Shown: positions 34,357-43,188 of the stretch, one piece after another | How the letters are laid out: the number at the start of each line of letters is the position of its first letter | How positions within the stretch are numbered: position 1 is the first letter of the stretch | Source of the DNA: Nocardia sp. NBC_01503 | GTDB taxonomy: Bacteria; Actinomycetota; Actinomycetes; Mycobacteriales; Mycobacteriaceae | Assembly: GCF_036327755.1 (NCBI RefSeq) | Contig: NZ_CP109596.1 | Coordinates: 4,464,001-4,528,000, forward strand | Length of the DNA stretch: 64,000 nucleotides | Reading direction: 5' to 3' | Made by a program: the position numbers and the translations under genes | Notes under the pieces: generated by a model | What the model was told of the DNA's origin: nothing | Databases searched by the model: none | What the model saw: the letters and a program-made list of their open reading frames with translations, nothing else

Positions 34357-35628
34357 ATGGTGAGCGGCGCACAGCCCACCGCATACGTGCGAATGGCCGA
34401 TGCGGGAGATCTGTATGTCTCGTGGCGGTGGGAGAACGACGGCGGGCCGCCGGGAATCAGTGCCATTCCGGAAGAGCGGGTCACGGCGGCGGTGCGTCGA
34501 TTCGCGACCGCGCTGCCGGCCGCCGGTGCGGTCGGTGGGCTCGAATCAGCGCTCACCACCGGGGAATTGGCATCGCTCGAATCGGAAGAGAAGCTCGCGC
34601 AGTACCTGTCGGCGACCTTCCTGCCCTATCAGCTGGCCGTCCGGCTGTACGAGCTCCACACCCAAGGTGTGCGCCCGCGCATACGGATCCAGCCCTCGCC
34701 CCGGGTGGCACAGATCCCCTGGGAGTTGATCGCCCCGGATACCGGTGTGCGGCTGGTGGATATCGCCGAGGTGAGCCTGCTCGCGCCACCGGGAATCGTG
34801 CACGCTCCCGCGCGCATCGGCCGATCCTGGACGGACACAAGGGATTTGCCGGTGGTGGCGGTATTGGACCCGCGCGTCCCGGGATTCCGGGCCGACTCCG
34901 CACTCGGCTCGGTGCTCGGCCGCATGGAGGCGAACGCCCCGCTGGCCATGCTGGTCGCCGAGTACGCGGCGCGGGATCGCCTGGTGCCCGGGGTGAGCGA
35001 CCCGCTCACGGCTTTTCGCCGCACCGATATCGATCGAGCCTGGCTGGGCGAGGTGCTGCGCGCGGGTGCGGCCAGGTTGCTCTACATCGGCCACGTGACG
35101 GCCGCCGCCCCCGAATCCGGCCAGAGTGAGTCGGCCACAATGCATTTGGCCTGCACCGCCGAGACCCTGGGCTTCGCTCCGGCCCAGCGAGACCACCGCC
35201 CACTCTCCGCCCGCGACCTGCTCCTGGGTACCTACACCCTCGCCGAGGACCCCCGCACCGGCCCGCAAATCTGGCCCATCCCCAGCCGGGTAGCCCTCAT
35301 CGCCTGCGAGAGCGGCGGCGACCTCCGCTTCGGCGAGGCCCTCGGCCTGGTGGCCGCAATGCTCACCGGTGGAGCGGAACTGGTCACCGCGGGCCGCTGG
35401 GCCCTCCCCACCGACCTCGCTTTCCAGCGCCTCGGCGGGGCGCCGCCGACCAGCCGTCCCCTCCAAGAGGCGGTCTGCGCCATCGACGCCGCCCACGAAC
35501 AACCCGATCCGGTTGCCGCACTGAATGATTGGCAGCGCGCCCGCCTGACGACCTGGCGAGAGACCGGCAGCATCGAACACTCCCCGCTGGTCTGGGCCGC
35601 CTTCGCCACGGTCGACGCACAGGTCTAG
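34357..35628 (+). CDS. CHAT-domain caspase-like protein (component 4)
   Basis: A 423-residue protein with a C-terminal CHAT domain. Signature elements: IPWELI (120-125), the base H246 in LLYIGHV (family H-G replaced by H-V), the nucleophile C317 in ALIACESGG, and GEALGLVAAML/GGAELVTAGRWAL. CHAT proteases are caspase-clan cysteine proteases that act in effector or defence-like systems when gated by TPR domains. The first 110 residues are an unknown domain that may serve as the regulatory region. Started at ATG 34357 (GGGAGG upstream). It closes a probable four-gene operon from 29853. Confidence 0.88.
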   Translation: MVSGAQPTAYVRMADAGDLYVSWRWENDGGPPGISAIPEERVTAAVRRFATALPAAGAVGGLESALTTGELASLESEEKLAQYLSATFLPYQLAVRLYELHTQGVRPRIRIQPSPRVAQIPWELIAPDTGVRLVDIAEVSLLAPPGIVHAPARIGRSWTDTRDLPVVAVLDPRVPGFRADSALGSVLGRMEANAPLAMLVAEYAARDRLVPGVSDPLTAFRRTDIDRAWLGEVLRAGAARLLYIGHVTAAAPESGQSESATMHLACTAETLGFAPAQRDHRPLSARDLLLGTYTLAEDPRTGPQIWPIPSRVALIACESGGDLRFGEALGLVAAMLTGGAELVTAGRWALPTDLAFQRLGGAPPTSRPLQEAVCAIDAAHEQPDPVAALNDWQRARLTTWRETGSIEHSPLVWAAFATVDAQV

Positions 35629-35663
35629 GCCCGCCCGCACCAACCGCTGCGCGAATTCCCGCC

Positions 35664-35774
35664 CCGTCATCCGGCGCACCGTTCCCGTCATCCCGGCATG
35701 TTCTCGGCCGGGATCCACCGGGTGGGATGCGATGACTATCCGTGGATCCCGGCCGAAAACGCGCCGGGATGACG
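35664..35774. repeat. Dispersed palindromic repeat, copy 2 (nested)
   Basis: CCGTCATCCCGGC (35685-35697) pairs with GCCGGGATGACGG (35762-35774). Inside, CGGCCGGGATCCAC (35705-35718) pairs with GTGGATCCCGGCCG (35742-35755). A shorter variant of the outer arm is at 35664-35675. The element lies between convergent genes (CHAT and TetR), so it could end both transcripts. Confidence 0.75.
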
Positions 35775-35824
35775 GAAGGGGATTCGTCGGGATCGCGCGG
35801 GAATCCGCCTGGAACAGACCGAGT

Positions 35825-36445
35825 TCAGCCGCGAGGTCGACTGGTTCGGGCCAGGATGAAGTCGTCCACAAGTCGGGTGATGTCGGCACGGGTGAAGGTG
35901 CGCAGGCCGGTGAGCTTGGTGAAGACGATGGGGCCGATCAGTTGGGCCAGGGCGAAGGTCAGGTCGAAGTCGCCCAATTCCGCTCGTGCCTCGGGGGTGT
36001 CCAGGAGGCGGTCGAAGGGTTGTCGGTACTGCTCGATCACCCGGGCTTGAAGGCTGGTGAAGGTGTGCGAGGTCGTGTCTTTCGACTCCGGATTGCCCAT
36101 CGCTATCCAGGCCAGGGTGGTCAGCTGTACCGGTGCTTCGTCGATGAGCGCGGATTGACGGACCAGCAACTCCACCAGCCGGTCCCGCAACGTGCCGGTC
36201 TCCGGTGGTGGTGACACCTGGGGTACGAGTCGCTCGAAGGTCGCCGCAAGCAGGTCGGCGGAGCTGTCGAAGTGGCGGTACAGCGTCGTCCGGGCGACCT
36301 TGGACAGTTTGGTCACCGCGTCGATGGTGACCGCCTGCACCCCACCCGATTTCAGCAGGGTGGTGGCGGCGTCCAGGAGTCGGGCGCGGGAGCGCAGTTT
36401 GCGGGGATCGGTATCGTCCTCGCCCGAATTCGCTGCTGGCACCAC
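35825..36445 (-). CDS. TetR-family regulator divergent from the MFS exporter
   Basis: A 206-residue TetR protein. The N-terminal helix-turn-helix is visible as ARLLDAATTLLKSGG and VAKVARTTLYRHF in modified form (residues 18-60), with a typical effector domain after residue 80. It is divergent from the MFS gene, and two tandem copies of a candidate operator lie between them. It likely represses both the exporter and itself and responds to an exported compound. Since the exporter gene is frameshifted, the regulator may now control a nonfunctional target. Confidence 0.88.
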   Translation of the reverse strand: MVPAANSGEDDTDPRKLRSRARLLDAATTLLKSGGVQAVTIDAVTKLSKVARTTLYRHFDSSADLLAATFERLVPQVSPPPETGTLRDRLVELLVRQSALIDEAPVQLTTLAWIAMGNPESKDTTSHTFTSLQARVIEQYRQPFDRLLDTPEARAELGDFDLTFALAQLIGPIVFTKLTGLRTFTRADITRLVDDFILARTSRPRG

Positions 36446-36462
36446 CGCTGTTCCCTTCTTGT

Positions 36463-36500
36463 GCTACCGGTAGTACCGTAGCGCTACCGTCAGTATCGTT
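36463..36500. promoter_or_regulatory. Tandem TetR operator copies
   Basis: GCTACCGGTAGTACCGTA (36463-36480) and GCTACCGTCAGTATCGTT (36483-36500) are direct repeats offset by 20 bases, identical at 14 of 18 positions. The first contains the perfect palindrome CTACCGGTAG, and the junction has GTAGCGCTAC, also a perfect palindrome. The spacing is one helical turn pair, consistent with two TetR dimers on one face. Confidence 0.75.
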
Positions 36501-36514
36501 TCTCGGGAGTTCCC

Positions 36515-38039
36515 ATGGTATCCACCGATCAGGGCACAGCCGTCGGCACCAGATTGTCACGTGCCCAGCGCTGGATGCTCACCGTCTCCTGTCTGTGTGT
36601 CGCACTCGTGGTCGCCGCCATGGCCGCGCTGTACTCGGCGCTGCCCGGTATCGCCGCGGATACCGGCGTCACCCAGCAGCAGCTGACCTGGGTGGTCGAC
36701 GGCTACACCCTCGCCCTGGCTACCCGCCGGTGCGCTCGGGGACCGGCTCGGCCGCCGCGTGGTGATGATCATCGGAATGGCCGTATTCACAGTGGCTTCG
36801 GCGCTACCGCTGCTCTTCGAGGGCCCACTGTGGCTGATCGGTGCGCGCGCGGCGGCCGGAGCGGGTGCGGCCTTCGTCATGCCCTCGACCCTGTCGCTGC
36901 TCACCGCGGGATTTCCGGAGGAGCAGCGTGGCCGGGCGGTCGGCATCTGGGCCGGGGTGGCGGGATCCGGTGGGGCACTGGGGATCATCGGCTCCGGCAT
37001 ACTGCTGCAGTGGCTGTCGTGGCAGTCGGTCTTCGTGGCCATGACCGTCGTGGGCGCGGTCCTGCTCATCGCCGGATTCACCGTCTCGGAGTCGATCGAT
37101 GCCGATCGCCCACCCCTGGACCCGTGGGGTTCGCTCAGCGTGATCATCGCCGTCGCCGCGATTGTCGTTGCCGCCATGGAGGTTCCGAGCCGCGGCTGGC
37201 TGGATCCCCTCGTCCTCGGTCTGCTCGCGGGCGGCCTGCTCGCCACCGTCGTCTTCGCCCTGGTCGAATTGCGCGTCCCGCACCCGCTTCTCGACGTCCG
37301 GCTCTTCGCCGATCGTGGATTCGCCAGCGGCACACTCTCACTCACCGTGCAGTTCCTGGTGTCTTTCGGCCTGTTCATGCTGATCGTGCAGTACTTGCAA
37401 CTCATCCTCGGCTATTCGCCGCTGGGTTCCTCCCTGGCGCTGGGCCCGATGGTCGTTCCGCTGGTTCTGATTTCGCTCATCGCGCCCCGTCTGGCCGAAC
37501 GATTCGGGCTGCGCTGGGTGAGTCTGGTGGGTCTGACCATGGTCGGAATCGGCCTGCTCGTCACCGCCCGGCTGGATCTCGACAGCGGTTACTGGGGTGT
37601 GCTCTGGTCACTGCTCATCATGAGCACCGGCATGGGTCTGTGCACCGCGCCCGCGACCGCCGCCATTGTCGCGGGCACACCGGTGGCGAAACACGGTGTG
37701 GCGGCGGCGGTGAACGATGCCGCCCGCGAGATCGGCGCGGCCCTCGGCATTGCGGTAGCGGGCAGTGTGCTCGCCGCCGGGTACGCCAATCGCATCGCCC
37801 CCGCCCTGCCGAAATTGCCTGAATCGGCGCGCGGTCCGGTCGGAGATTCCCTCGCCGCCGCCCTGCAAGTCGCCGAGCGCGCTGGCCCCGCCGGGAAACC
37901 CCTGGCAGACTTCGCCGAACGGGCCTTCCTGCATGGATTCCAGCAGGCGGGCATCGCGCTCGGCTGCGCGGCCCTGGTGTCGGCGGTCCTCATCGCGGCC
38001 TTCGCGCCGGGCCGGGACGCCCAGCCGCTTGCCAGGTGA
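36515..38039 (+). pseudogene. DHA2-type MFS efflux transporter with a frameshift
   Basis: The N-terminus (MVSTDQGTAVG..., helix 1 and TWVVDGYTLALA) is in one frame to about 36719; from about 36724 the coding continues in the next frame, PAGALGDRLGRRVVMIIG, to the stop at 38039. The family has an LALAALLLPAGALGDR-like block here, so about 8 bases seem to be missing within GGCTACCCGCC. The rest looks intact with 12-14 helices. Either a real inactivating mutation or a base-call error. The divergent TetR and its operators suggest a drug or metabolite exporter. Confidence 0.8.
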
Positions 38040-38693
38040 CTACTGCGGGCGGCCGCAGTTCGAGCAGAAGGCGGTACCCGCCTGAATCTGATGCCCACAC
38101 CCGGTGCAGTTGGTGCGTAGATCCAGCGCGGTACCGCAGGACCCGCAGAATCGCCCGCCGGTGGTATTGGCCGCGCACGTCGGGCAGGTCACCCGCGCGG
38201 GCACCGACATGTCCTGATTCTGAGTCCAGTTCTGCTGGTTGGCCGCATCACGATACTGCGATCCGCGCGCCTCGGCCTGTGCCTGCGCCATCTGATGCGC
38301 GGCCATGGGGGAGCAGCGCGTGCACTGCCCGACATGATCGTTCCAGCAGATCCGGGCGCAGACCCAGGAGCCGCAGCCCGCGCAGAGCCGGAAGTCGTCC
38401 TTGACCAGATCCACGGCCTTGGCGAACGCCTTGTCCTTGGTCGCCGAAGCCGAACCGCCACTCCAGGTATTGGAGAAATCGTCGGCGGCATTGGAGACCT
38501 TGTGGATCGTCTTGGAGTAGTCGCCGAACAGATCGCGCAGCACCCGCAGCACCCCACGCCCGCGCGAGAGATAGTTCTGCTCGAACGGCGACCGGTACGC
38601 GGTGCTACAGCGGCCGCAATGGAACTCCCACTGGAAGCCATTGTCATTGGAATTGTCGGAGTAGGAGCTGGTGAAGACGACCGGTGCGGTCAT
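38040..38693 (-). CDS. Zinc-ribbon protein, unknown function
   Basis: A 217-residue protein packed with cysteine knuckles: CGRCS (26-30), CAGCGSWVC and CWNDHVGQC in the middle, then CPTCA, CGSCG, CTGCG and CSNCG near the C-terminus. At least four zinc sites are likely. Between them residues 60-95 form an amphipathic helix. It is transcribed toward the MFS gene, with stop codons one base apart, and divergent from the serine hydrolase. No known function; zinc-ribbon scaffolds of this type often bind RNA or protein. Confidence 0.8.
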   Translation of the reverse strand: MTAPVVFTSSYSDNSNDNGFQWEFHCGRCSTAYRSPFEQNYLSRGRGVLRVLRDLFGDYSKTIHKVSNAADDFSNTWSGGSASATKDKAFAKAVDLVKDDFRLCAGCGSWVCARICWNDHVGQCTRCSPMAAHQMAQAQAEARGSQYRDAANQQNWTQNQDMSVPARVTCPTCAANTTGGRFCGSCGTALDLRTNCTGCGHQIQAGTAFCSNCGRPQ

Positions 38694-38929
38694 GGCGCGA
38701 GTGATTCCTTTGCAGCTCAGCGAAGTACGAACGTACGCGACCGGAGCCCCCGGACCACGTGTCGTCAGGTTCTTATCGTATGACGCGCGAGCTCCGCAAC
38801 AGCAGGGGCGAATGCGGACATCACACCCGCCCCGAGAAGCTGCGCCCCAGGAAGTCGGGGGTCACGAATCGATAACGGTCCGGTCGTCCGGCCGATGTGT
38901 CGGAGGGGACTTCGGGAGAGGTGGATGGC

Positions 38930-40249
38930 GTGTTTCGAATGGTGACAGCCGGTGTGGCGGCGGTGATTACGGCGAGTTCGCTGCTGGTCGGCGCACCGGG
39001 CGCGCAGGCGGCATCCACGCAGAAACAATGCGAGGTGAGCAGCGGCCGCACCCCGCAGTCCGCGAATCCGGAAGAGGTGGGCCTGGATTCGGCCGCCCTG
39101 CAACGCGCGGTCGACTTCGCCGCCGACCCCTCGCGATTCACCGTGCAGATCTTCAAGAACAACTGCCTGGTGGCGGGTGGGCCCAACAACCAGCGCGCGG
39201 GCGGTATGCCGTGGAATCTGTGGAGCAGCACCAAGAGTGTGGTGTCACTGGTGGCCGGTGCCGCCGTGGACGCCGGACTGCTGCGCATCGACTCACCGAT
39301 CGACGCCTATCTGCCTGCCGGACTTGGTGATTCGGCGCATCGGGCCATCACCGTGCGCAGTCTGCTCACCGAGACCTCCGGAATGCAGGTGGCCGTCGCC
39401 TCCGAGGGCGTCACCGGATTGGTGCAACTCGACCCCAATGTGGTGGCACAGGCCCTGGCCATGCCCATCGTGCACCCGCAGGGGACGCAGTGGCAGTACA
39501 GCCAGCGCGCGGTCGACCTGCTCGTCTATGTGGTGCAGCAGGCGGTGGGGGAGGACTTCCAGGCTTTCGCGCAGCGGAAACTCTTCACGCCCTTGGGGAT
39601 CGAGCGCACCGACTATCACTGGGCGCGTGATCGCAGTCGGAACACCTACGGGTACGCGCACCTGGTACTGCCGCCGGATGACTTCGCCAAACTCGGCCTG
39701 CTGATCGCCGATCACGGTGATTGGCATGGCACGCGGGTGATCTCGGCCGACTACCTGACCCAGGCCACCACCTCGACCGCCGCCAACGACTGCTACGGCT
39801 TCCTGTTCGTGGTGAACGGTCCGGACTGCGGCTCCATCTTTCCGGGTATGCCCGCCGATGCCGTGCAGATGTCGGGAATGATGCGGCAGGACAATACGAT
39901 TGTGCCGAGTCTGGGCCTGCTGGTCAGCTGGACCGGGGTGACCGTGCCCGGCGGTTCGGTGAGCTTCCCGCATGATGTGTTGCGCGCCTTGACCTTCGCC
40001 TTCCGCGATCCGGTCCTGGCCGATCCGGGACCGTATGAAGATCACCCGGATATCAGTCTGGCCGATCCGATGATCTCCAATCCCGCGGCCACCCTCGCCG
40101 CTCTGGGCCTGGGGCCGATGGCGTACCCGGGTTGCGGGCTGCTGACCTGTCTGGACCGGCCCCTCGCGCCGCCGGTCTCGGATTGGCCGCCGGGCTGCTA
40201 CATCGTCGGCTGTTTCGGGACCGATCCGGGGACTCCCGGCATTCGATAG
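38930..40249 (+). CDS. Secreted serine hydrolase, beta-lactamase / class C fold
   Basis: A 439-residue exported protein. Of several in-frame starts I prefer the GTG at 38930, preceded by GGGAGAGG. A signal peptide (residues 1-28, ending PGAQA) is followed by the class C catalytic motifs: SSTKSVVS (S-x-x-K) and QYSQRAVDLL in place of Y-x-N. The protein probably acts on a D-amino-acid peptide or ester. Late in the sequence a Cys-rich tail (CGLLTCLDR, CYIVGCFG) gives two probable disulfides. Not clearly a beta-lactamase; esterase or peptidase is equally likely. Confidence 0.8.
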   Translation: MFRMVTAGVAAVITASSLLVGAPGAQAASTQKQCEVSSGRTPQSANPEEVGLDSAALQRAVDFAADPSRFTVQIFKNNCLVAGGPNNQRAGGMPWNLWSSTKSVVSLVAGAAVDAGLLRIDSPIDAYLPAGLGDSAHRAITVRSLLTETSGMQVAVASEGVTGLVQLDPNVVAQALAMPIVHPQGTQWQYSQRAVDLLVYVVQQAVGEDFQAFAQRKLFTPLGIERTDYHWARDRSRNTYGYAHLVLPPDDFAKLGLLIADHGDWHGTRVISADYLTQATTSTAANDCYGFLFVVNGPDCGSIFPGMPADAVQMSGMMRQDNTIVPSLGLLVSWTGVTVPGGSVSFPHDVLRALTFAFRDPVLADPGPYEDHPDISLADPMISNPAATLAALGLGPMAYPGCGLLTCLDRPLAPPVSDWPPGCYIVGCFGTDPGTPGIR

Positions 40250-40291
40250 GGACCGGATGGGATGACTCGCCGGTCACATCGGGCTGGTTAA

Positions 40292-40310
40292 TATACCCCC
40301 TGTGGGTATA
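40292..40310. promoter_or_regulatory. CsoR-like copper operator
   Basis: TATACCC (40292-40298) and GGGTATA (40304-40310) are inverted repeats around CCTGT, giving TATACCCCCTGTGGGTATA. This resembles CsoR-family operators (TACCC...GGGTA) and sits 11 bases before the P-type ATPase gene. No csoR gene is seen nearby. Confidence 0.8.
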
Positions 40311-40320
40311 GGGTCGGGGT

Positions 40321-42450
40321 ATGGAGCATCAGGGACATGCCGCGCACGGGGACATGGATCATGCCGAGCACGAGGCCATGACCGCCGGTCATGAAGGTAT
40401 GGATCACACCGAACACGCGGGTATGGACCATGCCGCCATGGGTCATGGCGGGCACGCCGGGCACGCGGGCATGTCCATGGACGACATGGCCCGTGACATG
40501 CGCAATCGCTTCCTGGTGGCGCTGGTCTTCGCGCTGCTGGTGATGTTCTGGTCGCCGATGGCCACGGATATGTTCGGCCTGGATCTGCCGACCCCGTTCG
40601 GACTGCGTCAGGACATCTGGGCGCTCATCCTGAGCCTGCCGGTGATCTTCTACTCCTCGACCATCTTCTTCACCGGAGCGGTCGCCGCGCTGAAGGCGCG
40701 CACCCTGGACATGATGGTGCTGGTCGCCGTCGGCATCGGCGCGGGCTGGCTGTACTCACTGGCCATCACCCTCACCGGTGGCGGCGAGGTGTTCTACGAG
40801 GCGTCGACCATGCTCGCCGCCTTCGTCCTACTGGGGCACTGGTTCGAGATGCGGGCGCGCGGCGGGGCCAATGACGCCATTCGCGCGCTACTGGACCTCG
40901 CACCGCCGCGAGCCGTGGTCATCCGCGATGGACAAGAAGTCGAAATCCCCACTGCCGAAGTGATTGTCGGCGATGTGCTGCTGGTGCGACCCGGCGCGAA
41001 GATCGCCGTCGACGGCGAGGTCGACGAGGGGGAGAGCGAGGTCGACGAATCCATGGTCACCGGCGAAAGTCTGCCGGTGCACAAGGAACCGGGCGCGACC
41101 GTCATCGGCGCGACCTTGAACAAGAACGGTGTGCTGCGCGTGCGGGCCACCAAGGTCGGCGCGGATACCGCCCTCGCGCAGATCGTGAATCTCGTTCAGG
41201 AGGCCCAGAATTCGAAGGCCCCCGGCCAGCGGCTGGCCGACCGCGCGGCCTTCTGGCTGGTGCTGGTCGCATTGATCGGCGGCGCACTGACTTTGGTGGT
41301 GTGGCTGCTCGCGGGAGCGACCTTCGCCAAGGCCATGCTCTTCGCCATTACCGTCGTGGTCATCACCTGCCCCGATGCGCTCGGCCTGGCCACCCCGACC
41401 GCCATCATGGTCGGTACCGGCCTCGGCGCGAAACGCGGTGTGCTGTTCAAGAACGCCATGGCACTGGAGAGCGCGGCACGCATCCAGACCGTTGTCATGG
41501 ACAAGACCGGCACCCTGACCAAGGGCGAGCCGGAGGTCACCGAGATCGTGACCGACGGCGTGATCACCGCCGAAGAACTCATCCCGCTGCTGGCCGCCGT
41601 CGAACGCGAATCCGAGCATCCCCTCGCGGAGGCGGTCGTGCACTACGCGCAGGGCCGCGGCGCGAATGGTGAACGGGCACAGGACTTCGAGAACGTGCCG
41701 GGCCACGGAGCCATTGCCACGGTGAACGGCCGCCGCGTGGTGGTCGGCAACCGCCGCCTCCTGGAACGCGAAGGCATCGACCTGGGTGAGCTGGCCGCCG
41801 CCCGCGATCGAGTGGCCGGTGCCGGCCAGACCGCGGTGCTGGCCGCGGTCGACGGTAAAGCGGCGGCGGTGATCGGCATCGCGGACGCGCCTCGCGAAAC
41901 CTCCGCTCGCGCAGTGCGAGACCTGCACGATATGGGTATCGAGGTCGTCATGCTCACCGGTGACAACCACGCAACCGCGCAGCGCATCGCCACCGAACTG
42001 GGTATCGACACCGTCATCGCCGAGGTCCTACCCGGTGACAAGGCTGAGCAGATCGCCGAATTGCAGTCCGCCGGAAAGAAAGTCGCCATGGTCGGCGACG
42101 GTGTCAATGACGCCCCAGCCCTGGCCCGCGCCGATCTCGGCATCGCCATCGGCGCGGGCACCGATGTGGCCATCGAAACCGCGGACCTGGTCCTGATGCG
42201 TTCGGACCCCCTCGATGTCCCGACCGCTCTGCGCATCGGTCGCGGCACCCTCCGCAAGATGCACCAAAACCTCGCCTGGGCAGTCGGTTACAACACCATC
42301 GCCCTTCCGATCGCCGCGGGTGCCTTCGAACCCGCCTTCGGCTTCGCCCTTCGCCCGGAGATCGCGGCGCTCGCCATGTCCGGCTCCAGTGTGATCGTCG
42401 CGGTGAACGCCCTGTCGCTCAAGCGATTGCGGCTGCCCGCGCAGAAGTAG
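40321..42450 (+). CDS. Copper/heavy-metal P-type ATPase, CopB-like
   Basis: A 709-residue P1B ATPase. Residues 1-55 are His/Met-rich (MEHQGHAAHGD with repeats of H-x-x-M-D-H), a metal-binding N-terminus. The membrane metal motif is CPD (350-352) in VITCPDALGLATPT; phosphorylation DKTGTLT begins at 394; TGES (248-251) and GDGVND near 586 are intact. CopB-type pumps export copper; the CPD motif marks a subclass different from the usual CPC and CPH. The CsoR-like operator overlaps the promoter. Confidence 0.93.
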   Translation: MEHQGHAAHGDMDHAEHEAMTAGHEGMDHTEHAGMDHAAMGHGGHAGHAGMSMDDMARDMRNRFLVALVFALLVMFWSPMATDMFGLDLPTPFGLRQDIWALILSLPVIFYSSTIFFTGAVAALKARTLDMMVLVAVGIGAGWLYSLAITLTGGGEVFYEASTMLAAFVLLGHWFEMRARGGANDAIRALLDLAPPRAVVIRDGQEVEIPTAEVIVGDVLLVRPGAKIAVDGEVDEGESEVDESMVTGESLPVHKEPGATVIGATLNKNGVLRVRATKVGADTALAQIVNLVQEAQNSKAPGQRLADRAAFWLVLVALIGGALTLVVWLLAGATFAKAMLFAITVVVITCPDALGLATPTAIMVGTGLGAKRGVLFKNAMALESAARIQTVVMDKTGTLTKGEPEVTEIVTDGVITAEELIPLLAAVERESEHPLAEAVVHYAQGRGANGERAQDFENVPGHGAIATVNGRRVVVGNRRLLEREGIDLGELAAARDRVAGAGQTAVLAAVDGKAAAVIGIADAPRETSARAVRDLHDMGIEVVMLTGDNHATAQRIATELGIDTVIAEVLPGDKAEQIAELQSAGKKVAMVGDGVNDAPALARADLGIAIGAGTDVAIETADLVLMRSDPLDVPTALRIGRGTLRKMHQNLAWAVGYNTIALPIAAGAFEPAFGFALRPEIAALAMSGSSVIVAVNALSLKRLRLPAQK

Positions 42451-42603
42451 CGGAGGCCGACAGCCAAGTCGCAGTCGCTCGTGACCGTGAGTGCGGGAAT
42501 TTGCCAAGTCCCGTCGAGCGAGTGTGCCGCTTCAACGCCAGTTCAACGGCTTCTCTCGAAGAGGTGGCAATCTGTGCTTGTCGCGCCCGCGGCGGTGCGG
42601 GTC

Positions 42604-43188
42604 TCACAGGCGCAGTAGCGCGGTCTGCACCTGGCGCAGGCGCTCCACATCGCCGCGGAATCCGGCCACGGCATCGTTGTAGAGGAATGCCTCCCAGAGC
42701 CGAACCAGCGCGTACGCCAACGTATTCGGGTCGATCGGGGGTTCGTAGCCCTGGGTCTGCGCTCTCTCGATGAGGTGCTCGACGATCTCCACCGCCGCCG
42801 GATGCACGAGCCCGTCACTGCGAGTGATCAGGCGTAGCGCGGCGGTGGATTCATTGTCGAAATAGGTGCGCAGCGAAGCGTTCTCGACCAGACCGTGCAC
42901 GGTCCGATCCAGAATCTCGCTCAGTCGCCTACCGCCTCGGGCCCGACTGCGCCTGTCGGCGTGGTCGATCATGCGCTCCAACTGCCGAGCGATGGCCGCG
43001 CCCAGCAATCCGTCCCGGGAGCCGAACCAGCGATAGATGCTCGCCCGGCCCACACCTAGTTGGGCGGCAATGGCATTCACATCCAGTCGTTTGCCCGCCA
43101 GGAACATATCGATGGCGGCCCGGAGCACATCGTCTCGACTGGCCGATGCCGGTCTGCCCGGCGCCCTGGTCCCCTCCGCGCGTGTCAC
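42604..43188 (-). CDS. QsdR-type TetR-family regulator
   Basis: A 194-residue TetR protein with an N-terminal helix-turn-helix: LDVNAIAAQLGVGRASIYRW (residues about 35-54) and the effector domain afterwards. The layout with R-D-G-L-L-G-A-A fits QsdR-like members. It starts inside the patatin gene's stop (ATGA, 43185-43188), so it is translationally coupled and probably autoregulates the patatin-TetR operon. No clear operator was found in the short space before 44138. Confidence 0.85.
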   Translation of the reverse strand: MTRAEGTRAPGRPASASRDDVLRAAIDMFLAGKRLDVNAIAAQLGVGRASIYRWFGSRDGLLGAAIARQLERMIDHADRRSRARGGRRLSEILDRTVHGLVENASLRTYFDNESTAALRLITRSDGLVHPAAVEIVEHLIERAQTQGYEPPIDPNTLAYALVRLWEAFLYNDAVAGFRGDVERLRQVQTALLRL

